Assembly: GCF_001757355.1 (NCBI RefSeq)
Contig: NZ_MINO01000029.1
Coordinates: forward strand, 1 to 45,198
From: Sphingobium phenoxybenzoativorans
Lineage (GTDB): Bacteria > Pseudomonadota > Alphaproteobacteria > Sphingomonadales > Sphingomonadaceae
Direction of reading: 5' to 3'
Length of the DNA stretch: 45,198 bases
In this document: positions 38,900-45,198 of the stretch, one piece after another
How the letters are laid out: each line of letters begins with the position of its first letter
Position numbering within the stretch: position 1 is the first letter of the stretch
Made by a program: the position numbers and the translations under genes
The notes under the pieces: generated by a model
What the model was told of the DNA's origin: nothing
Database searches by the model: none
What the model saw: the letters and a program-made list of their open reading frames with translations, nothing else

Positions 38900-41874
38900 T
38901 CAATCCCATCCGCCTAAAGGGCAAGCCCGCCAATATCGCTCGCTATTACACGGTCGGCGACTATTACACCAAAGGCGCCGACGAGCATTCCGAATGGGGT
39001 GGCAAGATCGCCGCTGAACTCGGCCTGGATGGCAAGGTCGATCCGGTCATGTTCAAGGAACTGCTAGCCGGAAAGGTCGAGGACCAGCAATTGGGCCGGC
39101 GCCGGGCCAACGGAGAAATCCAGCACCATCCGGGTTGGGATTTCGCTGTCAACGCCCCCAAGTCGGTGTCGATCATGGCGCTGGTCGCCGGTGATCAGCG
39201 GATCGTCGAGGCGCATGAGCAGGCCGTTAGCGTCGCGCTCTCCTATCTCGAGGAACATGCCACGATGCGCCACCGCGTCGATGGCGAGGTCACCGAGAAG
39301 ACGACCGGGCGGCTGATCTACGCGCGCTTCACCGAGCATGCCTCACGCGAACTCGATCCCCACCTCCACACCCATGTCGTCGTCATGAACATCACCGACG
39401 AGCGGGACGGTGAGAAGAAAGTCAGTCTCGAAACCCGCGCCATGTTTGCCGAGCAGATGACAGCTGGTCAGGTCTATCGCAACGAACTCGCGCATCTCCT
39501 GCGCGAGCGCGGCTACGATGTCGAGTTCGACCCGCGCAAGGGGCTGTTCGAGATCCGGGGTGTCCCCAAGGCTCTGATCATCGACATGTCGCAGCGCGCC
39601 GAGCAGATCGACGCCCATGCGAAGGAGCACGGGCTGACCGGGCAGGCTGCGCGTCAGCATTCCTTCTATGTGACGCGCGGGCCCAAGCAGAAAATGTCCC
39701 TCGAAGCTCTCCACGAGAGCTGGGAAGGTCGCCTCGGAAAGCATGCCGAAGCCGTGCATGACACGCGGGCCGATGCCGAGAAAGCGGGCGCGCGCGACAT
39801 CGAGGTGCCCCAGCCGGTCGCGGCCCGGGCGATGCTCTTCGGGCTCCGGCAGTCGGAAGGGAAGGAAGCCGTCAACAATCTCGGCCGGTTGCTGCAGACG
39901 GCTCTGGCCTCCCATGTGGGCGAAGTTCGGCTGTCGGACGTCAGGCCGATCGTCGAGGAGCACCAGGCGCGCGCCAAGCTCCTCGAAACGCGGCATCCGA
40001 CCGGCGACGAAGTCCACACACGTGGCCGGACGTCACGCAAGACCGCGCGCCTTGAAATGGCCCTTGCGGACCATCTGGCTTTGGCGCTGGGAGACGCGAA
40101 GCCGCTCGCCTCGGTCGAGAGCCTGCGTGATGCGGGGATCGCGCACGGACTGAAGCCTGACCAACGGACGGCTCTTCTGCATCTGGGGCTTTCCTCCGAC
40201 CGGGTGGTCGGCGTCCATGGTGTCGCGGGCTCAGGCAAGTCGACGATCATCGGCGCGCTTCGCGAGGCAGCGGGGGAGGAAGCGACCCTCATCGCGCTCG
40301 CTCCCACCTCATCAGCCGCCGGCGAACTCGGCAAGAAGGCGGACATCGAATCGCGCACGGTCGCCAGCCTGCTCGCCTCTGGCGGCGCCAAACTCGACGA
40401 CGGCCATGTCCTCGTCGTCGATGAGGCCGGGCAGCTCGGCAATCGGCAGGCGGTCCGCCTGCTCGAGATCAGCCGGACCACCGGCGCGCGGCTGATCCTG
40501 CTCGGCGACACCCGCCAGACGGGGGCGATCGAGCAGGGCAAGCCCTTCTGGCTGATGCAGCGCCTCGGCCTACCCAAGGCGGAACTGCGGGAGACGGTAC
40601 GACAGGAGGCTGACAAGATCACCCAGGCGGTCCGCCTGGCGCGGCTCCAGAACTATGATGGATCGCTCGGCGCGCTCGACAAGGTGATCAGCGGCGACAG
40701 CGCGGAGAAGCTCGCGGTCGCGCTGGTCGCCGACTGGACGCGGCTACCCCCCGAAACCCGGGACAGGACCAACATCCTCGTCCTCGAAAACGCGACCCGA
40801 CTGATCGTCAACACCAAAGTGCGCGAAGCCCTGAAGGTGGAGGGCGCCGTCGCCGCCGAGGATGCGCGGCTCTCGATCCTGTCGCCCTCGGGCATGACCG
40901 ATCAGGAGAAGCATTTTGCGCGCTTCTACTCGCGTGGGCAGGTGGTGGTGTTCTCGCGTGACAATGCCGGCCTCGGCATCGCACGGGATGCCGAATATAA
41001 GGTGGTGGGCGTCGGGCGCGATGCTCGTGGCCGGCAGATGGTCAACATCGTCGATGAGCATGGGCGGACCATCCAGTGGGATCCTCGCCTTGGCCGAGCG
41101 TCGCAGATCAACGTTTTCAAGGACGAGAAGCGCGACCTCGCCGAGGGCGACCGGATCCAGTGGCGTCTGGTCAACAAGGAACTCGGACTGAAGAATGCCG
41201 AGCGCGGAACGGTCGAACGGCTCGACGGCATGATCGCTACGATCCGCTGGGATCGGGACGGGAAGGCGCAGGAGATCGACCTCTCCCGCCACAAGAACTG
41301 GGACCATGGCTATGGGGAGACCGTCTACTCAGCGCAGTCCAAGACCTACGATCGAGTCTATGTTCTCGCGCCGGTGAACTCGCCGTTGGTGACCGGTCAG
41401 AATTACTACACAGCGATCACCCGCGCCCGGTTCGGTGCGAGTCTCTGGACCGAGGACCGCGAGCGGCTCGTAGAAAAACTGACCCTCCGGTCGGGCGAGA
41501 AGACATCCTCACTCCAGGGGTTGGGTCGGATCGAGAAGGACAGCGTGAAAGGGCGCACCGCGCTCCATGGGGAGCGCTGGGATCGGCTGCGCGACGAACA
41601 GCGCGTCGAGCGGCAGGCCCGCAAGGACCGTCTCTCGACGGCCCAAACACAGCCGGAAGTGGCCAGGGCTAACGGCCTTTCTTCCTATATCGCGGGGCGG
41701 GCGCAATCGGCAGCGAGCTTCCTCGATCGGTGGATTATCTCTCTGCTCGAGCGGAGTTCGGGCAGGGGAGACGACCGCGAGCAGGGGCCGCAGCAGCCGT
41801 CCTCAGCCCAACAGCCGCCACCCGAGCCTCAGCACGCCCCCGCTCGGGATCACGGAGGCGGGCATGACCGTTGA
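38896..41874 (+). CDS. traI: MOBF relaxase-helicase (TrwC/TraI type)
   Basis: A 992-aa protein that nicks oriT, stays on the 5' end and unwinds the plasmid strand. Relaxase domain ~1-300: tyrosine pairs Tyr17/18 and Tyr23/24 (ARYYTVGDYY) and the metal triad HLHTH (His156, 158, 160). Helicase domain: Walker A GVAGSGKST near 441-449, VLVVDEAGQLG, LLGDTRQ, and a C-terminal YYTAITRAR motif. It is shorter than F TraI but normal for TrwC-like proteins. The C-terminus is Gln/Pro-rich. It overlaps the transglycosylase gene by 11 bases. Confidence 0.92.
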   Translation: MINPIRLKGKPANIARYYTVGDYYTKGADEHSEWGGKIAAELGLDGKVDPVMFKELLAGKVEDQQLGRRRANGEIQHHPGWDFAVNAPKSVSIMALVAGDQRIVEAHEQAVSVALSYLEEHATMRHRVDGEVTEKTTGRLIYARFTEHASRELDPHLHTHVVVMNITDERDGEKKVSLETRAMFAEQMTAGQVYRNELAHLLRERGYDVEFDPRKGLFEIRGVPKALIIDMSQRAEQIDAHAKEHGLTGQAARQHSFYVTRGPKQKMSLEALHESWEGRLGKHAEAVHDTRADAEKAGARDIEVPQPVAARAMLFGLRQSEGKEAVNNLGRLLQTALASHVGEVRLSDVRPIVEEHQARAKLLETRHPTGDEVHTRGRTSRKTARLEMALADHLALALGDAKPLASVESLRDAGIAHGLKPDQRTALLHLGLSSDRVVGVHGVAGSGKSTIIGALREAAGEEATLIALAPTSSAAGELGKKADIESRTVASLLASGGAKLDDGHVLVVDEAGQLGNRQAVRLLEISRTTGARLILLGDTRQTGAIEQGKPFWLMQRLGLPKAELRETVRQEADKITQAVRLARLQNYDGSLGALDKVISGDSAEKLAVALVADWTRLPPETRDRTNILVLENATRLIVNTKVREALKVEGAVAAEDARLSILSPSGMTDQEKHFARFYSRGQVVVFSRDNAGLGIARDAEYKVVGVGRDARGRQMVNIVDEHGRTIQWDPRLGRASQINVFKDEKRDLAEGDRIQWRLVNKELGLKNAERGTVERLDGMIATIRWDRDGKAQEIDLSRHKNWDHGYGETVYSAQSKTYDRVYVLAPVNSPLVTGQNYYTAITRARFGASLWTEDRERLVEKLTLRSGEKTSSLQGLGRIEKDSVKGRTALHGERWDRLRDEQRVERQARKDRLSTAQTQPEVARANGLSSYIAGRAQSAASFLDRWIISLLERSSGRGDDREQGPQQPSSAQQPPPEPQHAPARDHGGGHDR

Positions 41875-42373
41875 TCTAAAACCAGCCCGGCGCTTGCTAC
41901 CGCTCGCGATCCTCCTGGCATCAGCAGGCCATGCAGACGCCAGAGGTACACCGTCGGCCGATCACGAGGCGCGCCTCGGGCAATGCATCCGGCAGGCAGC
42001 GGGAGGTCGCGCCTGGCTTGAGAAAACCCTTTGGGGACTGCGCGACCAAGAAGGGGGCTGGATCGGGGCGCAAGTGCCGAACGGCAACGGCACCCATGAT
42101 CTTGGACCACTCCAGGTCAACAGCTTCTGGGTGCCGAAGCTCTCGAGACTGACCGGGCGACCACCGGAGCAGGTGAGAGGCTGGCTCAAAAGCGATCCGT
42201 GCTTCAATGTGCAGGCCGCGCGCTGGATCTTCCTCTCTGCTCTCAGATTATCGAACGACTACTGGAAGGCCATTGGCATCTACCACAGCCCTACCGAATG
42301 GCGTCAGCGGAGATATGCGAATAGCGTTGCGATCAAGTTGAGAGTGCGTTTCGGGGATGATGCCTTCGAGTGA
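41864..42373 (+). CDS. Lytic transglycosylase of the transfer system
   Basis: A 170-aa protein with a probable signal sequence (RRLLPLAILLASAGHADA, cleavage after ~26). WGLRDQEGGWIGAQVPNGNGTHDLGPLQVNS gives the catalytic Glu and the G-x2-Q(V)N part of the SLT lysozyme-like fold. Periplasmic enzymes of this kind open peptidoglycan for the mating channel (VirB1-like). It is translationally linked to the relaxase. The C-terminus (WKAIGIYHSPTEWRQRRYA) is also typical. Confidence 0.82.
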   Translation: MTVDLKPARRLLPLAILLASAGHADARGTPSADHEARLGQCIRQAAGGRAWLEKTLWGLRDQEGGWIGAQVPNGNGTHDLGPLQVNSFWVPKLSRLTGRPPEQVRGWLKSDPCFNVQAARWIFLSALRLSNDYWKAIGIYHSPTEWRQRRYANSVAIKLRVRFGDDAFE

Positions 42374-42423
42374 GGGCTCCTAACTACTGATCTGTGTGGA
42401 AGCGCCCCGGCAGCGGGAGCCTT

Positions 42424-43665
42424 TCAGGCTGCCAGCCGGAGCGCCTTGCGAGCGAGAAGCGCCGTCACGAACTTATCCCATCTTTTCATTCCGGCACGCT
42501 TTTCAGGCATATAATTCCAGCGATCGTAGCTCTTCGAGCTCACGTCCTGAAGCGTGTGATTTTGAAGCCGGTCGCGGATTTCCTTGGAGACGCCAGCCTT
42601 ACCCGCCAATGTCTTCCAGGTTCGCCTGAGGTCGCGATTGGTCACGTCGGGAATGACGCCGCGCTCTCGCACTCGCCACATAAACGAATAGAGAGTACCA
42701 TGTGCGACTGGTTTGCTCGGGTCGGTTGCCGAAGGAAAAAACCAGCCGTATTCGTTAGGCGTGATGCTTTCCAGCAGCTCGACCGCGATCGAGGGAAGCG
42801 GGATTGCGTGCGCCTTCGTGTTCTTGGTCTTTGACCAATCGAGGATTTGCTCCTTTCGATCATACTGACTGACATGGAGCCGAGCGATCTCCTCGACGCG
42901 CTGGCCGGTCAGCATGAGCAAGCGGACCGCTCTGAGATATGGGGGATGCACAGGTGCATCGGGACATTCCAGCCATTTGTAGAGGCGCACGTATTCCTCC
43001 TCGGTCAGCCACCTCGTACCAACCACCTTCGGCTCAGTCGGGATGTCTGCAGCCGGATTAAAGGTCAGGCGAAAGCGACGTGGCGAGGCGCTTCGATAAT
43101 CGTTTTCAGATTTCAAACCCCAGGAGAACGCCGAGCGGATGTAGCTGCGGACATGGTCCGCCATCGATCGCTTTCCTCGATCATAGATGGGTCGGATCAC
43201 TCCTAACACATCCTCCGGCAGGATTTCCCGAGCTAGCCGATTTCGCCCGAGCGTATCCGCGATCTTGTTCAGCCCCTTTTTGGCTTCCTTCCAAGATGGC
43301 TTTCCAGCGTCCTTCAACGCATCCGTATAAGCTTCGAACAGGTCGGCCACCGTCCCGGGTCGGGAGTCGCCTGCGACCTTGATGCTGCTGCCCCGCTGGA
43401 TCGGAAGCGCATAGTCTCGCTCGAAAATCTTGCGCGCATTTGCCAGCGAAAGCGACGGGTACTCGCCGACCTTCGACTTGATGCGCTTTTTGTCCCTCCA
43501 CTGGACCGCGTACCAGACCGCTGTAACGCGCTTTGGCATCGGCTTGAGAATCAGCGTCAACCGACCTGTGCCGTGGCCCTCCCCGTCAGGGAGGCTCCTC
43601 TCTCTTCGATTGGCTTCGGCAAGTTTAATCGCCTGTCTGATCTCGCCATCTGTCAAAGCTACCAC
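42424..43665 (-). CDS. int: Element integrase (P4-type tyrosine recombinase)
   Basis: A 413-aa protein: an N-terminal arm-binding DUF4102-like domain (WYAVQWRDKKRIKSKVGEYPSLSLANARK), a core-binding domain, then the catalytic part with Arg in LTGQRVEEIARL, Lys in SKTKNTKAH, RDLRRTWKTLAG, His in LQNHTLQD and Tyr in SSKSYDRW. The first His of H-x2-R is Arg here (NRDLRR). The start is GTG 43665, just inside the radC junction. It is the most likely enzyme for inserting and excising the whole element. Confidence 0.88.
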   Translation of the reverse strand: MVALTDGEIRQAIKLAEANRRERSLPDGEGHGTGRLTLILKPMPKRVTAVWYAVQWRDKKRIKSKVGEYPSLSLANARKIFERDYALPIQRGSSIKVAGDSRPGTVADLFEAYTDALKDAGKPSWKEAKKGLNKIADTLGRNRLAREILPEDVLGVIRPIYDRGKRSMADHVRSYIRSAFSWGLKSENDYRSASPRRFRLTFNPAADIPTEPKVVGTRWLTEEEYVRLYKWLECPDAPVHPPYLRAVRLLMLTGQRVEEIARLHVSQYDRKEQILDWSKTKNTKAHAIPLPSIAVELLESITPNEYGWFFPSATDPSKPVAHGTLYSFMWRVRERGVIPDVTNRDLRRTWKTLAGKAGVSKEIRDRLQNHTLQDVSSKSYDRWNYMPEKRAGMKRWDKFVTALLARKALRLAA

Positions 43666-43850
43666 GGGTCATTCCTACGCTGGGGACGGCTCTAAAACTG
43701 GGGCCGTAAAGTGGGGGCGGTTAACGTCCATACCCCCAAGAATTGCCACATAACCGTCCCCTGTCAATAGAGATAAAAAACCGCGAAAATGCGCGGTAAT
43801 GCGCTAGGGTGTGCTGGGGTCAAAATGACCAAGTGGGGTGGTTATGGACC
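43666..43850. other. Right attachment region, junction in radC
   Basis: Between the integrase start and the radC frame. The radC sequence stays normal through HNHP (CATAACCACCCC on the minus strand, ~43831-43842) and then runs into TWSF and a stop. The junction must therefore lie near 43830-43840. An ACCGCG-aaaat-GCGCGGT-like hairpin at ~43781-43798 could be an integrase or excisionase arm site. The exact core cannot be set without the other end. Confidence 0.6.
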
Positions 43851-44401
43851 AGGATCAGGGAGCTGGAGCCAAGCTCCATTGCGCGCTTGATGACTTCGCG
43901 GGTGTAGATCGCCGCCTGGTCGATCGATCCGTCCGACATTTTTTCATCCCGGATCAACATGTTGCGGCTGTTGAGATGCAGAACCCGGACTCGCTCCACG
44001 CCCAGCCAGGCCATATCCGCGCGCAGATAATCGAGCACCGCCTGCCAGCTTCCCAGCACGGGCTGCTCGATGACGCGGTTGCGCAGCAGGCGCAGGGAAG
44101 CCGCCTGCGCCACCTTGATCGCCGCCACGCTGGTTTCGCCCATGCCCGGCACCCGCTCCAGCGCCGCCCAATCCGCCGTCAGCACGCCCTCTATGCCGCC
44201 AAATTCGCTCAGCAGCAGCCGGGCAAGCGGCTTCGTGTCCCTGCGCGGTATCGCCAGCGCCAGCAGATATTCGATCAGCTCATGGTCCAGCAAAGCGTCG
44301 CCGCCGCCTTCGCGAAGCCGCGTGCGCAACCGTTCGCGATGGCCTGCGCCGTCATGCGCGACCCCGCTTTTGCTACTTTCGTCCGGATTGCCCCCCGTCA
44401 T
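43820..44401 (-). pseudogene. radC: radC, truncated at its 3' end by the element
   Basis: 193 codons from ATG 44401. HRERLRTRLREGGGDALLDHELIEYLL is the RadC N-terminal helix-hairpin-helix region, and LIRDEKMSDGSIDQAAIYTREVIKRAMELGSSSLILVHNHP is the JAB/MPN-like core. Normal RadC continues after HNHP with SGD and ~50 residues that complete the metal site. Here it ends TWSF-stop, so the JAMM-type motif is lost. The missing part should lie at the left end of the element. RadC's cellular role is still unclear. Confidence 0.85.
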
Positions 44402-44447
44402 GATTCCAGGGCTAAGGCCGGGAGAAACGCCCCGCAAGGATATTTCC

Positions 44448-45198
44448 GTGGCACGGGACGTTGTCGATGCGTTACGGAATGGCATTGCAAGACAGGTACC
44501 GGGGTCGGACGCGCGCATGGTCGATGAGGACGGGGACGGTAGGGATGGGGAGAGCGAGGCGACGCATCGCGGCAACCGGACTGCCTGGATCGCCGGCTCG
44601 GCCGGCGCTCTGGGCCTTGTCCTGCTTGGGCTTTGGACGCAGCGCGCGCCGATTGCGGAAAATTTCATCGGCCGGGAACTGAACGCCCTCGATGTCCGGG
44701 CGCGCTATGATCTCGTGTCCATCGGCCTTCGCACGCACAGGATAGAGAATATCGTGCTGGGCGATCCGGCCCGCCCCGATCTCACCGCAAAATGGGTGGA
44801 GGTCGATCTGACGCTCAGCGGCCTGACCCCTGGCGTGGCGGCCGTCCGCGCGGGCGGGGTCCGGCTGCGTGGCCGGATCCATGACGGCGCCTTGTCGCTT
44901 GGCGAGCTGGACAAGTTCCGCGATCCCAAATCCACCGCGCCGTTCAGCCTGCCAAACATGGCCGTCGCGCTTCAGGATGTACGGATGCGTCTGGATACGG
45001 ACGCCGGGCAGCTCGGCATTCATCTCGATGGCCGGGGCAATCTGCAGGACGGGTTTGCGGGCAAGCTCGCCGCGGTCATGCCCAATGCCCGCTTCGGCGG
45101 CTGCGGCGTCGGCGGCGCGACCGCCTATGTCGACGTCACGATGCGCGAGGGCCAGCCAAGGCTGTCCGGCCCCGTGCGCGCCCGTGCGCTGGGCTGCT
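44448..45198 (+). CDS. YdbH-like membrane-anchored protein (partial)
   Basis: Open to the right edge. Residues ~44-65 form a membrane anchor (WIAGSAGALGLVLLGLW). The following ELNALDVRARYDLVSIGLRTHRIENIVLGDP..LTAKWVEVDLTLSGL resembles the N-terminus of YdbH/AsmA-like proteins that bridge the periplasm in lipid transport. GTG 44448 with AAGGA upstream is chosen; ATG 44517 is the alternative. It is divergent from radC with a 46-base spacer and is probably native chromosome. Confidence 0.75.
   Translation, partial: MARDVVDALRNGIARQVPGSDARMVDEDGDGRDGESEATHRGNRTAWIAGSAGALGLVLLGLWTQRAPIAENFIGRELNALDVRARYDLVSIGLRTHRIENIVLGDPARPDLTAKWVEVDLTLSGLTPGVAAVRAGGVRLRGRIHDGALSLGELDKFRDPKSTAPFSLPNMAVALQDVRMRLDTDAGQLGIHLDGRGNLQDGFAGKLAAVMPNARFGGCGVGGATAYVDVTMREGQPRLSGPVRARALGC

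Noticed and set aside
1..45198. tRNA or rRNA genes
   Set aside because: I saw no cloverleaf or rRNA-like sequence, including at the radC junction.

Overview
This is a GC-rich alphaproteobacterial window, most probably from a sphingomonad (Sphingobium/Novosphingobium/Sphingomonas type). I infer this from codon use and gene content: a MucR-family regulator, a YdbH-like envelope gene, and a dense block of small uncharacterised genes of the sort carried on sphingomonad plasmids and integrative elements. Bases 1 to about 43830 look like the right-hand part of an integrative and conjugative element. It appears inserted in the chromosomal gene radC, whose reading frame is cut at its HNHP motif beside the element's integrase. 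Only the last ~1.4 kb (truncated radC and the start of a YdbH-like gene) looks chromosomal. The left end of the element, and any mating-pair-formation genes, lie outside the window.

Layout. (1) 1-3000: the end of a Strawberry-notch-type helicase and a convergent MucR-like regulator with a histone-like repeat tail. (2) 3160-22300: a long + strand run of closely spaced accessory genes. It contains a queuine tRNA-ribosyltransferase/DpdA-like protein, a DUF932 protein, a Mom-like DNA-modification protein followed by the fossil tail of a second mom, a lone sigma-region-4-like protein, two DUF5983-like proteins and two PP-loop (PAPS-reductase-like) proteins. It also holds a GHKL ATPase gene split by a 3.4 kb element that encodes two tyrosine recombinases and has 73-bp perfect inverted repeats. 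(3) 22380-25275: small cargo genes (DUF5818, XRE regulator, PhnA domain, DUF167, YoaK). (4) 25345-33208: a probable defence island. A translationally coupled pair (504-aa unknown protein plus a phospholipase-D-type nuclease) faces a three-gene minus-strand operon ending in a PD-(D/E)XK-type nuclease, and a coupled HEPN-DUF4238 pair follows. (5) 33209-34022: a structured non-coding region with a 131-bp interrupted palindrome. (6) 34023-42373: transfer functions, namely a DUF736 protein with an SSB-like C-terminal tip, a DUF2493 protein, a TraD-family small protein, a probable oriT with two iterated hairpins, and a coupled operon of ribbon-helix-helix protein, TraD-type coupling ATPase, MOBF relaxase and lytic transglycosylase. 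(7) 42424-45198: the integrase, the junction in radC, and the chromosomal flank.

How the parts fit: the relaxosome and coupling genes at the right move the element, and the integrase inserts it in radC. The Mom-like and TGT/DpdA-like enzymes could modify the element's DNA against restriction in a new host, and the 25-33 kb island could protect the host against competing DNA. The best candidates for an undescribed system are the 25345-29204 pair with its minus-strand neighbours, and the combined Mom plus TGT-like modification cluster.
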